Assembly: GCA_041740315.1 (NCBI GenBank) | Contig: JBGSMF010000377.1 | Span: 1-33,638, forward strand | Direction of reading: 5' to 3' | Source: JBGSMF01 sp041740315 | Lineage (GTDB): Bacteria; Chloroflexota; Anaerolineae; Fen-1058 | Length of the DNA: 33,638 nucleotides | Shown here: positions 24,658 through 32,474 of the stretch, piece after piece | Numbering within the stretch: position 1 is the first letter of the stretch | How the letters are laid out: each line of letters opens with the position of its first letter | Notes under the pieces: generated by a model | Databases searched by the model: none | Told to the model about the DNA's origin: nothing | What the model saw: only the letters and a program-made list of their open reading frames with translations | Program-made: the position numbers and the translations under genes

Positions 24658-24795
24658 CTTTCACGCGGTGAACTTGAGAGCACCGGCGTGGGCCTGGCTG
24701 TGGTCAAGAAAGGAGGCGGGTTGCATAATAGCTGGGTTCAGGTAAAATCTATAGTAGACAAGGGGAGCGCGTTCTTTTTCACACTGCCCAAGTGA
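24658..24795 (+). pseudogene. Relic of a histidine-kinase ATPase domain
   Basis: The frame 24658-24795 reads LSRGELESTGVGLAVVKK, then GG and SWVQVKS, then DKGSAFFFTLPK and a stop. This matches the end of a HATPase domain (typical G-T-G-I-G-L-A-L-V-K-K, W-V-E-S, G-K-G-S-T-F-F-F-T-L-P). The piece has no start codon and lacks the rest of the kinase; the stretch between the G2 box and the W-V-E-S strand is short and altered. It lies directly behind the EF-G-2 terminator and 51 bp before the next kinase gene. Confidence 0.8.
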
Positions 24796-24846
24796 TGCGC
24801 TGCGGATGAGGTTTACAGGGCTTGTGAGCTTTGTGAGAAGAGAATA

Positions 24847-26049
24847 ATGAATTTGCACTACACGCCCTATATTTTGCCCCTGTTGGCCGCGGCAGTAATC
24901 TCTGCCGCTATGACACCCTACACCTGGCGGCAGCGCCAGACGCCGGGCGCATTCACTTTGGGCCTGCTCTTGCTGACCGTGACCGAGTGGTCGGTGACCT
25001 ACGCGCTAGAAATTGCCGGAGCCGACCTGCCCACCAAGCTCTTTTGGGCCAAAATGCAATATTTGGGCATCACCACTGTCCCGGCGTTATGGTTGATCTT
25101 TGCGCTGCAATACACCCAGCGCGAAAAATGGCTCACACGCCGCAACCTGGCGCTGCTGGGGCTTGTTCCGTTGGTCACTTTGCTGCTAGTTTGGACCAAC
25201 GAAATTCATCTGCTCATCTGGAATCATTTTGACCTGCACAAAGAAGGCCCCTTCCTGGCGCTGCACGTAGAACACGGATGGTACTTTTGGGTGCACGTGG
25301 CATTTTCTTATGGCGCGCTTGTGGTTGGGTCGGCATTGATTATCCTGATGCTCATTCGATCACCACGCTTGTATCGCTGGCAGGCTGTCGTTATGCTAAT
25401 CGGGACGCTGGCCCCGTGGGTGAGCAACGCAGTGTACCTCTCTGGCGCATCGCTGCTCGACCTGACCCCCTTTGCCTTTACCATCACCGGCATGATGATG
25501 ATACTGGGATCATTCCGCTTTCGCTTGCTGGATATCGTGCCTATCGCTCGCGACACCATCATTGCCAGCATGAGCGATGGGATGATTGTGCTAGACCCGC
25601 AAGCCCGCGTTGTAGATATCAATTCGGCCGCCGAGCGCATCCTTGGCATGTCAGCCGCCCAAGCCATCGGGCAACCGGCTGCCCAAGTGCTCAGCGCGCA
25701 GAGCGACCTGGTGGAAAGATATCGTGACGTGAACGTCGCCCAAGACGAAATTACAGTGGGCCAGGCCGAAACGCGACGCCATTACGACCTGCGCATCTCG
25801 CCACTCACCGACCGGCGCAACCAAGCAATGGGCCGCGTGATCGTTTTGCGCGACATTACCGACCGGAAAAATGCGGAAGAACAATTGCAGGCCGCCGAAA
25901 AGAGATATCGCACGGTTGTGGAGCAAGTGCCCGCCGTTGTCTACATGGATGCGGTTGACGCAAGCAGCTCTTCGCTTTACATGAGCCCACATGTCGAGCG
26001 AATGTTGGGCTACACGCCTAAAGAATGGAGCTCTGACCCCGATCTGTGA
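24847..26049 (+). CDS. Hybrid sensor histidine kinase, N-terminal piece ending at internal TGA
   Basis: The first part of a large sensor histidine kinase. Residues 1-220 are a seven-helix membrane domain of the HisKA_7TM type (YILPLLAAAVISA, FWAKMQYLGITTVPALWL). A PAS domain follows at about 230-345 (SMSDGMIVLDPQARVVDINSAAERILGMS) and a second PAS begins at about 355. The frame ends at TGA 26047-26049, in the middle of that PAS, right after SSDPDL. The same frame stays open from 26050 with VKLLHPQDR, and PAS domains usually have a Trp at this place (DPELW), so TGG to TGA is the simplest reading. Start ATG 24847 has a GAAGAG-like site. Without the downstream part no catalytic domain is present. 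Confidence 0.9.
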   Translation: MNLHYTPYILPLLAAAVISAAMTPYTWRQRQTPGAFTLGLLLLTVTEWSVTYALEIAGADLPTKLFWAKMQYLGITTVPALWLIFALQYTQREKWLTRRNLALLGLVPLVTLLLVWTNEIHLLIWNHFDLHKEGPFLALHVEHGWYFWVHVAFSYGALVVGSALIILMLIRSPRLYRWQAVVMLIGTLAPWVSNAVYLSGASLLDLTPFAFTITGMMMILGSFRFRLLDIVPIARDTIIASMSDGMIVLDPQARVVDINSAAERILGMSAAQAIGQPAAQVLSAQSDLVERYRDVNVAQDEITVGQAETRRHYDLRISPLTDRRNQAMGRVIVLRDITDRKNAEEQLQAAEKRYRTVVEQVPAVVYMDAVDASSSSLYMSPHVERMLGYTPKEWSSDPDL

Positions 26050-26085
26050 GTCAAGCTGCTCCACCCACAAGACCGCCAACGGGTC

Positions 26086-28716
26086 TTGACCGAACACGAG
26101 CGCACCAATCAAACTGGCGAGCCATTCATGCTAGAGTATCGCATGCTCGCTCGCGACGGGCGCGTGGTGTGGGTAAGAGACGAAGCAGTGATGATAAAAG
26201 ACCATGCCGGCCAGCCCGCTTATTGGCAAGGCATCTTTTACGATATTACGGATCGCAAGCAATCAGAAGAGCAACTGCGGCTGTCAAACATTGCAATGGA
26301 ATCTGCCGCCAATGCCATCGTGGTCACCGACCAGCAGGGGCGCATCATCTGGGTCAACTCGGCCTTTACCCAACTCACAGGTTACACGCCCGAAGAAGCC
26401 CTGGGCCAAAACACCAACTTGCTGAAATCGGGCCAACACGACCCGGCTTTCTACCAGGATCTCTGGAAGGCAATCCTGACCGGCCACGTCTGGCAAGGCG
26501 AGCTGGTCAACCGCCGCAAAGACGGCAGCCTGTACGTTGAGGAGCAAATCATCACGCCGGTATTGGACGAGCAGGGCGACATTTCTCACTTTATCGGCAT
26601 CAAGCAAGACATCACCCAACGCAAACAGGCCGAAGAGGAACTGTGCTCTCAAAAGCAATTGTTTGAAAGCCTGGTGGCGGTGGCGCGCGCCACGGTAGAA
26701 CGGCCCACGCTGGAAGATACCTTGCAAAACGCGCTGAACGTGGCCATTGAGCTCACCCGCGCCGAAAGGGGCAGCTTGTTCTTGCTAGACGGCAACGGCG
26801 CAGTGACGCACAGCATCCTCACTCGCGGCGAACTGACCACTGAGCAGCGCCAGGCTATTCTTGGCCGCGTGATGGACAAGGGCCTGGCAGGTTGGGTTTT
26901 CCGCAATCACCAGGCCGCCCTGGTTAACGATACCACCCAAGACGAACGATGGGCCTCGCTGCCCAACGACCCCAACATTGCGCGCTCGGCTCTGGCCGTG
27001 CCCATCTTTAGCGGGCCGGCCATTGCAGGCATCCTCACCCTGGTGCACTCACAGCCCGATCATTTTGACGCTGCGAACGCCGAATTGATGCAGGCTGCCG
27101 CCGACCAAATGGCGCTGGCCATGCGCAACGCGCAAATCTTTGACGAAATGCGCCAGATGGCCGATCGCCAGATTACGCTGTACGAAACCCTGCGCAGCAT
27201 CAGCCGGCAGCTTGATCCGGGGGCAGTGCTAAAAGAAGCCGTGAACGCAATTATCGAGTCGGTCGGGTGGCCTAATGTATCTGTGGCCCTGCCCAATGAT
27301 AGTCACTCTCATCTGGTCGTTCATACCGCCCACGGTGAACTATCACCCGCCCCCGGCACGGCCATCAAGATTGACCAGGGCATCCTGGGGCGCGCCTTTA
27401 CCAATGCCATCACGCAACGCATTCCCGACGTGACCGCCGACTCTGATTATGTCACCATGCATCCCGCCACTCGCAGCAAACTGGCCGTCCCAATCAAGCG
27501 CGGCAGCCAGGTGCTAGGAGTGCTCAATTTGGAAAACAGCCAATGGGATGGGTTTGACAATGACGACGTGCTGCTGGCCGAATCGCTGGCCGACGCCATC
27601 GCCCTGGCGCTGGATAATGCCTCACTGTTCCAGGCAACCCAAAATGAGCGTAGCCAACTGCAAGCGCTGATCAAAGCTAACCGCGATGGCATCATCCTCA
27701 TCAGTTTAGACCGATATATCCGCGTTATGAATGAGCCTGCGCTGCGTTTGCTGCGCCTGCCCGGCCAACCCGAAGATTGGCTCAATCGCCCCCTCAGTGA
27801 CGCTGTAAGTGACCTGCGGCGCACTTCTCCCGCCGCCGTGAAAGCCACGCTGGCAGAAATGCGCCGGCTGCAGCAAGGCAACGAGCCGCCCGGTGAGGGC
27901 GAATACGAAGTGCCGCCGCGCACTCTCCACTGGTTCAACCTGCCTGTGCTGAGCGGCGATACACCACTGGGCCGGCTGCTGGTGCTGCACGATGTAACCG
28001 AAGAGCGCGCCGTCGAGCGGATGCGCGAAGACATGACGCGCACTATGGTGCACGACCTGCGCAACCCCCTGACGGGCATGGTCACTTCATTGGGGCTGCT
28101 AACTCAGGGCATCATGGGCGAGCTGTCGCCAACCCAAGCCAATGTGCTCAAAATTGCCGAAAGCAGCGCCCAGCGCATGAAAGAGATGGTCAATTCTATC
28201 CTAGATGTCAGCCGCCTGGAAAGCGGGCGAATGCCGGTTGAATATCAGGAATTTGCGCTGGTCAGCCTGGTGGCCGAAGTCTTTTTGATCCAAGCCACTC
28301 TGGCGCACGAAAAAAACATTCGCCTGGAAAAAGATGTGTCCTTTACATTGCCGCCAGCCTGGGCCGACCAGGGGCTGATCAGCCGCGTGCTGCAAAACCT
28401 GGTGGGCAATGCCCTCAAATTCACTCCAGAGGGAGGCACGGTGCGAGTGGTCGCCCAGAGCGGAGAAAAAGAAGGCCGCAAGATGCTTTGGGTCACCGTC
28501 AGCGATACCGGGCCCGGCATCCCGCCAGAGATTGAAGGCCAGCTCTTTCAGAAATTTGTCACCGGCGGGCAAACAGGCCGTGGCAGCGGGCTGGGCCTGG
28601 CCTTTTGCAAGCTGGCGCTCGAAGCGCACGGCCAGCGCATCTGGGCAGAAAGCGCGCCGGGCCATGGCACAAGGTTTACTTTCACGTTGGCAACCCACTC
28701 GCCTGCGCAGCCGTAA
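26086..28716 (+). CDS. Sensor histidine kinase, C-terminal piece
   Basis: The second part of the split kinase, in the same frame as the preceding piece (homology begins at 26050; the first usable starts are TTG 26086 or ATG 26128). Residue numbers from 26086: the end of a PAS domain to 55, a PAS at 65-180, a GAF at about 195-350, a GAF at about 370-515, a degenerate PAS at 520-640, a HisKA domain with the phosphoacceptor His656 in VHDLRNPLTG, and a HATPase domain with N-box NLVGNALKFT, G1 DTGPGIP and G2 GRGSGLGLAF. No receiver domain is present and no response regulator lies beside it. The catalytic core is intact, so a truncated soluble kinase could be made if initiation occurs here; this is uncertain. 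Confidence 0.9.
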   Translation: MTEHERTNQTGEPFMLEYRMLARDGRVVWVRDEAVMIKDHAGQPAYWQGIFYDITDRKQSEEQLRLSNIAMESAANAIVVTDQQGRIIWVNSAFTQLTGYTPEEALGQNTNLLKSGQHDPAFYQDLWKAILTGHVWQGELVNRRKDGSLYVEEQIITPVLDEQGDISHFIGIKQDITQRKQAEEELCSQKQLFESLVAVARATVERPTLEDTLQNALNVAIELTRAERGSLFLLDGNGAVTHSILTRGELTTEQRQAILGRVMDKGLAGWVFRNHQAALVNDTTQDERWASLPNDPNIARSALAVPIFSGPAIAGILTLVHSQPDHFDAANAELMQAAADQMALAMRNAQIFDEMRQMADRQITLYETLRSISRQLDPGAVLKEAVNAIIESVGWPNVSVALPNDSHSHLVVHTAHGELSPAPGTAIKIDQGILGRAFTNAITQRIPDVTADSDYVTMHPATRSKLAVPIKRGSQVLGVLNLENSQWDGFDNDDVLLAESLADAIALALDNASLFQATQNERSQLQALIKANRDGIILISLDRYIRVMNEPALRLLRLPGQPEDWLNRPLSDAVSDLRRTSPAAVKATLAEMRRLQQGNEPPGEGEYEVPPRTLHWFNLPVLSGDTPLGRLLVLHDVTEERAVERMREDMTRTMVHDLRNPLTGMVTSLGLLTQGIMGELSPTQANVLKIAESSAQRMKEMVNSILDVSRLESGRMPVEYQEFALVSLVAEVFLIQATLAHEKNIRLEKDVSFTLPPAWADQGLISRVLQNLVGNALKFTPEGGTVRVVAQSGEKEGRKMLWVTVSDTGPGIPPEIEGQLFQKFVTGGQTGRGSGLGLAFCKLALEAHGQRIWAESAPGHGTRFTFTLATHSPAQP

Positions 28717-28743
28717 GCTTGCGCCGGATTGGGGAAACAACAA

Positions 28744-28769
28744 AAACCTCCACACAATGATGGAGGTTT
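28744..28769 (-). terminator. Terminator of the XRE gene
   Basis: A 9-bp stem (AAACCTCCA / TGGAGGTTT) with an 8-nt loop, followed on the minus strand by TTGTTGTTT. On the plus strand there is no T-run, so the kinase gene may use it only weakly. Confidence 0.7.
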
Positions 28770-28770
28770 G

Positions 28771-28801
28771 CCCATACCCCTGGCGAGAATCGAATTCCCA
28801 A
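28771..28801 (-). other. Possible tRNA 3'-end remnant or attachment site
   Basis: On the minus strand this reads GGGAATTCGATTCTCGCCAGG, which resembles a T-arm plus 3' acceptor. Aligned with the tRNA-Arg at 29342-29416 it agrees at about 15 of 21 positions (GCG, TCGA and CAACC blocks), but the T-stem does not pair well. It lies just past the XRE stop, in the same orientation as the tRNA. Confidence 0.3.
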
Positions 28802-28805
28802 CCCT

Positions 28806-29144
28806 CTAGTCTTTGTTGCCTTTGGTTTTTGCTCGCGCCGCTTTGCTGGAAGGCAGAGACGCCGAACCCAAGGCCGCAATGCGCCCCACCGCTTCTTCTG
28901 GCACACCCTCGTCGCGGCACAGGCAAATCAGCGCGTGAAAAAAGTCGCCTTCAAGGGCTGTTATCAGTTTATAAAGTGAGGCAAGGTCGGTGCGGCGCTT
29001 GCCTAATTCAAGCCGGTTGATGTAAGCTTCCGTGCGGTCTATTCTGATAGACAGCCGGCGTGTTGTAAGCCCTTGCTGTTGGCGCAGCAAGCGCAAATAA
29101 TCACCCAATGTGTTCGCGGCGATCACGTTAGCAGGCCGTGACAT
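28806..29144 (-). CDS. XRE-family HTH transcriptional regulator
   Basis: A 112-residue DNA-binding protein. Residues about 12-68 form a Cro/C1-type helix-turn-helix (LGDYLRLLRQQQGLTTRRLSIRIDRTEAYINRLELGKRRTDLASLYKLITALE). A C-terminal tail of about 45 residues is rich in Ala, Ser and Lys and ends in a basic stretch, AKTKGNKD. ATG 29144 is preceded by GGGGGTT as the ribosome binding site. Single small XRE proteins of this size are often autoregulators of mobile or toxin modules. It faces away from two HNH-like genes across a 310-bp region with divergent promoters and a tRNA. Confidence 0.9.
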   Translation of the reverse strand: MSRPANVIAANTLGDYLRLLRQQQGLTTRRLSIRIDRTEAYINRLELGKRRTDLASLYKLITALEGDFFHALICLCRDEGVPEEAVGRIAALGSASLPSSKAARAKTKGNKD

Positions 29145-29175
29145 GCAACCCCCAATCAGCTAAAGATCAGTTACA

Positions 29176-29203
29176 AGTATATTGCAACAACGAGAATTTG
29201 CAA
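29176..29203 (-). promoter_or_regulatory. Likely promoter of the XRE gene
   Basis: On the minus strand, TTGCAA (29203-29198), a 16-bp spacer and TATACT (29181-29176). A second TTGCAA within the spacer region (29183-29188) is a candidate half-site for XRE binding. Confidence 0.5.
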
Positions 29204-29227
29204 ACGAATGTTATTACCAGTTAAGAC

Positions 29228-29256
29228 TTGACAGAAATGCAACAATGTGATACAAT
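29228..29256 (+). promoter_or_regulatory. Sigma-70-type promoter reading across the tRNA
   Basis: TTGACA at 29228-29233, a 17-bp spacer and TACAAT at 29251-29256, with the start point near 29263. The first genes downstream on this strand are the two HNH-like genes; the transcript would run antisense through tRNA-Arg (29342-29416). Confidence 0.65.
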
Positions 29257-29341
29257 AATCACTAGAAACAAATCCACAACAGAAAATGCCGGACATGCAG
29301 GCATTCCGGCATAGGCTGAGTACAGTTACATTAAAACAACA

Positions 29342-29416
29342 TGCCCCCCGCGGGACTCGAACCCACAACCTCGGCCTTAGGAGAGCCTCGCTCTTGTCCT
29401 CTTGAGCTAGGGGGGC
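29342..29416 (-). tRNA. tRNA-Arg(CCU)
   Basis: A 75-nt cloverleaf on the minus strand: acceptor GCCCCCC with GGGGGGC plus discriminator A, D-arm GCTC/GAGC, anticodon loop CTCCTAA giving anticodon CCU (reads AGG, Arg), a 5-nt variable loop, and T-arm GTGGG-TTCGAGT-CCCGC. The anticodon stem has one A-G mismatch at its base and one G-U pair. CCA is not encoded. Confidence 0.93.
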
Positions 29417-29454
29417 TTGTGCTAAATAGTATAATCACTTCAAGGGAAATGTCA

Positions 29455-29979
29455 ATGCCGATATGTAAAAAATGTGGCAGTCCTTTTCCAAACAAGCTAG
29501 TCATCAACGGCAAATCAATCAGCTTGAAGAGACGCAAGTTTTGCCCTAATTGTTCACCGCCCAATCAACATAATCGAATAGACCTGGCTCAAAAACAAGA
29601 GCGCGGCGCGCCAACATCGCCAGGCCTAAAAACATGTCGGCGGTGTGGCCGCACACTAGACATCCAAAGCCAGTTTTACGCCCAGGCGAATGGGCAACCA
29701 ATGTCTTGGTGCAAAGAATGTGTCAACCAACGGACGAAAGAAAGAAAAAAAGCCAACAAACTAAAAGCAGTTGAATACAAGGGAGGCAAATGCCAAAGAT
29801 GTGGTTATTCAAAATGCATGAGCGCGCTAGAGTTTCATCATATAGACGGCGATACAAAAGAAGACATTTTGAGCGTACTTGCCAGAAGAACCTTTGACAA
29901 AATGAAACCTGAACTCGACAAGTGCATTTTGGTCTGCGTGAACTGTCACCGGGAAATTCACGACCAGGCTTCGAGGTAA
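29455..29979 (+). CDS. HNH-like zinc-finger protein, first of a tandem pair
   Basis: A 174-residue protein with three paired CxxC sites, each likely to bind zinc: Cys4/7 with Cys30/33 (CKKCG...FCPNC), Cys61/64 with Cys86/89 (CRRCGR...WCKEC), and Cys113/116 with Cys161/164. The last module is HNH-like: GGKCQRCGYSKCMSALEFHH (His128/His129), then LDKCILVCVNCHREIH. This resembles HNH proteins widespread in phages and environmental bacteria and may give nuclease activity, which is unproven. The start is at 29455 because AAGGGA lies 8 nt upstream; an ATG at 29449 is too close, and one at 29341 lies inside the tRNA. Its paralogue follows after 28 bp. Confidence 0.88.
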   Translation: MPICKKCGSPFPNKLVINGKSISLKRRKFCPNCSPPNQHNRIDLAQKQERGAPTSPGLKTCRRCGRTLDIQSQFYAQANGQPMSWCKECVNQRTKERKKANKLKAVEYKGGKCQRCGYSKCMSALEFHHIDGDTKEDILSVLARRTFDKMKPELDKCILVCVNCHREIHDQASR

Positions 29980-30007
29980 AACAAGCTCAATCACTTTTGG
30001 AGGCGCT

Positions 30008-30517
30008 ATGCCAACTTGTGACAAATGCGGCCATTACTTTCCCTACCGGGTGCTCATTGATGGCAAAATTCGAATTATGACAAGCAGAAGATTTTGCCTG
30101 CAATGTTCACCGTTTGGCCTGCACAACACGCGCGATTTGACAGTGAAAGATCTGGACAGAGTCAAGACCTGCCCACGGTGTGGCAGAACGCTAGAAATCC
30201 AAAGCCATTTCTACGTGCGGAGAGGAACAAAACCGAGCTCTTGGTGCATAGAATGCACCAACCAAGGCAGTGTGGAAAGGATGCGAGAAAACAAGCGCAA
30301 GGCGGTCGAATACAAGGGCGGTCAATGCCAGCGGTGCGGCTATTCTCGCTGCATGGCCGCGCTGGAATTTCACCACGTCAGCGGGGGCAAGGATTTCGAC
30401 CCGGCCCGCCTCAAGTCGAGGCATTTTGACAAAATCAAGCCAGAGCTAGACAAGTGCATCCTGGTGTGCGGCAATTGCCATCGAGAAATTCACGAAGAAG
30501 AGCTACTTGCAGCCTGA
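30008..30517 (+). CDS. HNH-like zinc-finger protein, second of a tandem pair
   Basis: A 169-residue paralogue of the previous gene with the same plan: Cys4/7 and Cys30/33 (CDKCG...FCLQCSPFG), Cys55/58 and Cys80/83 (CPRCGR...WCIEC), Cys107/110 and Cys154/157, with HH at 122-123 and CHREIH at the end. The two proteins agree strongly in the zinc modules and differ in the linkers between them, so the duplication is not recent. TTTGGAGGCGCT before ATG 30008 is a good ribosome binding site. It may form a dimeric DNA-binding or nuclease partner with the first copy. No Trp/His catalytic signature beyond HNH is visible. The next gene, on the same strand, is a GH13 enzyme 39 bp later, which is probably unrelated. 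Confidence 0.88.
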   Translation: MPTCDKCGHYFPYRVLIDGKIRIMTSRRFCLQCSPFGLHNTRDLTVKDLDRVKTCPRCGRTLEIQSHFYVRRGTKPSSWCIECTNQGSVERMRENKRKAVEYKGGQCQRCGYSRCMAALEFHHVSGGKDFDPARLKSRHFDKIKPELDKCILVCGNCHREIHEEELLAA

Positions 30518-30556
30518 CCAGTGCGTCCAACAGCATTTTGTGGTAAACTCGCCCCC

Positions 30557-32431
30557 ATGAAAACAGACCATTCAGACTATGCACACTCTATCCACCACGA
30601 CGGCTCTGGCCGCTATGTCAAGAGCGCCCACAGCGGCGAGCCGCGCATCGGCAGCGAGCTGACCCTGCGCCTGCGCGCTGCGCATGCGGCGCCTATCCAG
30701 CGGGTGTTGCTGCGCACCTGCCCCGATGGCGAGCAGCAGTTTACCGAAATGCAGCCGGTGAGCGGGCGCGCCGATGAGGCATGCCAGTGGTGGCAGGCCA
30801 CATTGCAAATGACGATGCCCGTGGTCAACTATCGCTTTCTCATTTTTGCCAGCGATGGCGCATGGTGGTACAACGGCGAGGGCTTGCACCGGCACACGCC
30901 CAACGATGCGGCCGACTTTCGCTTGCTGGCCGGTTACGCCGCCCCAGCCTGGGTGCGCAATAGTGTGTTTTACCAAATTTTCCCCGACCGCTTTGCCGAT
31001 GGCGACCCAGGCAACAATGTTCGAGATGGCGAATATGACTATCGCGGGCAGCCCGCCCGCGCCCGGCAATGGGGCCAGCCGCCCACCCAGCACGGCCTGG
31101 AGGCCATGGTTGAATTTTACGGCGGCGACCTGGCCGGCATTGAGCAGCGCCTGGATTATCTGGCCGAGCTGGGCATCAATGCCATTTACCTCAATCCCAT
31201 CTTTACCGCCTACAGCAACCATCGCTACGATGTGGCCGATTATTATGCGGTTGACCCACACCTGGGCGGCAATGCGGCGCTGGCCTCGCTGCGCCGCGCC
31301 ACCCAGGCGCGCGGGCTGAAGCTGATCCTGGATATTGTGCCAAATCACTGCGGGTTTGCCCATCCCTGGTTCCAGGCTGCCCTGGCCGATCCCAACGCGC
31401 CAACCGCCGAATATTTCACCTTTCACCACCATCCTCAAGACTATGCCTGCTGGCTGGGCGTGCGTGGGCTGCCCAAGCTCAACTATCGCAGCCCGGCTTT
31501 GCGCCAGGTGATTTACGCCGGGCCGCAGGCTGTCTTTCGACACTGGCTGCGCCCCCCCTACTCTATTGATGGCTGGCGCATTGACGTGGCCAATATGCTG
31601 GCGCGCCAGGGAGCCGACCAGCAAGGGCTAAAAGTGGCGCGCGACATTCGCCAGGCCGTAAAAGAAGAAAACCCGCTTGCCTACTTGATGGGCGAAAACT
31701 TTTTCGATGCAACCCCCCACCTGCAAGGCGATTGTTGGGATGCTGTCATGAACTATGCCGGCTTTACCATGCCGCTGTGGCACTGGCTCGGCCGCTTTGA
31801 GGTGCACCAGCACGGCCAGCCTTCTCACGTGGCCTCGGCAGTGCCCTGGCCTGCACAAGCCCTGGCAGATACGTGGCAGGCTTTTCGCGCAGCTATTCCC
31901 TGGGTCATTGCCCGCCAGCAATTCAACCTCATCAGCAGCCACGACACACTGCGCATCCACTCTGGCGATGCAGGCCGCACCCGGCTGGCGGTGGGCTTGT
32001 TGATGACCTATGTGGGCGCGCCCAATGTGTATTATGGTGATGAAATCGGCCTGAGCAACAAAGACACACTGGCTCGCAGTTGCATGCCGTGGGAGCGCGC
32101 CACGTGGGACGAGGACATGCGCGCCCTTTATCAAAAGTTGATCGCGCTGCGAAAAACCTCGCCTGCGCTAGTTGATGGTGGCTTTCAGGTGCTCTTGGCC
32201 GAGGAAGACATGCTGGCCTACCTGAGAGATGCCGAACAAGAACAACTCGTCATCGTCGGGCATCGTGGGCCGGGGGAGCGCCCGGCGGGGCCTTTGCCGG
32301 TGGCCCACGGCGCAATTCCAGATGGCGCTGAATTTGTCGAGCTGCTCAGCGGGACACGGGCCACAGTGGTCAACGGCTGCCTGCCTTTACCCTCTATGCC
32401 AGTTGGGGTGGCAATTTGGCAACACTTTTAA
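30557..32431 (+). CDS. GH13 alpha-glucan hydrolase, MalZ/cyclomaltodextrinase-like
   Basis: A 624-residue glycoside hydrolase family 13 enzyme. Residues about 10-130 are an N-terminal beta domain of the kind found in neopullulanase, cyclomaltodextrinase and MalZ. The barrel carries the conserved regions: I DIVPNH, II DGWRIDVAN (nucleophile Asp), III GENF (acid/base Glu), IV ISSHDT. NSVFYQIFPDRFADGD is typical of the MalZ-like group. The C-terminal beta domain ends with VGVAIWQHF. It has no signal peptide, so it probably degrades imported maltodextrins in the cytoplasm. ATG 30557 has no clear ribosome binding site, but TAAACT at 30544-30549 would start transcription next to the ATG, so the message may be leaderless. 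It converges with a GH31 gene. Confidence 0.93.
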   Translation: MKTDHSDYAHSIHHDGSGRYVKSAHSGEPRIGSELTLRLRAAHAAPIQRVLLRTCPDGEQQFTEMQPVSGRADEACQWWQATLQMTMPVVNYRFLIFASDGAWWYNGEGLHRHTPNDAADFRLLAGYAAPAWVRNSVFYQIFPDRFADGDPGNNVRDGEYDYRGQPARARQWGQPPTQHGLEAMVEFYGGDLAGIEQRLDYLAELGINAIYLNPIFTAYSNHRYDVADYYAVDPHLGGNAALASLRRATQARGLKLILDIVPNHCGFAHPWFQAALADPNAPTAEYFTFHHHPQDYACWLGVRGLPKLNYRSPALRQVIYAGPQAVFRHWLRPPYSIDGWRIDVANMLARQGADQQGLKVARDIRQAVKEENPLAYLMGENFFDATPHLQGDCWDAVMNYAGFTMPLWHWLGRFEVHQHGQPSHVASAVPWPAQALADTWQAFRAAIPWVIARQQFNLISSHDTLRIHSGDAGRTRLAVGLLMTYVGAPNVYYGDEIGLSNKDTLARSCMPWERATWDEDMRALYQKLIALRKTSPALVDGGFQVLLAEEDMLAYLRDAEQEQLVIVGHRGPGERPAGPLPVAHGAIPDGAEFVELLSGTRATVVNGCLPLPSMPVGVAIWQHF

Positions 32432-32433
32432 TA

Positions 32434-32467
32434 GCAGTGGGGGCACGGCAAGCCGTGCCCCCACTGC
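32434..32467. terminator. Perfect 16-bp palindrome between convergent genes
   Basis: A 16-bp perfect stem (GCAGTGGGGGCACGGC with GCCGTGCCCCCACTGC) and a 2-nt loop. It begins 2 bp after the GH13 stop and ends 7 bp before the GH31 stop. It is a likely bidirectional terminator, although it lacks a T-run, and its core recurs at 33614. Confidence 0.7.
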
Positions 32468-32474
32468 CGTGCCC

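Noticed and set aside
26047..26049. TGA read as Trp (alternative genetic code) in the kinase
   Set aside because: Other complete genes in the window end in TGA at normal family length (dnaE, YbaK, polyferredoxin), so TGA is a stop here. A point mutation or sequencing error explains it better.
29280..29337. A further GTAAC MITE next to the tRNA
   Set aside because: Only one end (ctgagtacagttac, 29324-29337) resembles the family. No matching left end or duplication was found, and the short ATGCCGG hairpin nearby is not enough.
29341..29454. N-terminal extension of the first HNH-like protein starting at 29341
   Set aside because: It would begin inside tRNA-Arg on the opposite strand, while a start at 29455 has a good site upstream and matches the paralogue's N-terminus exactly in length.
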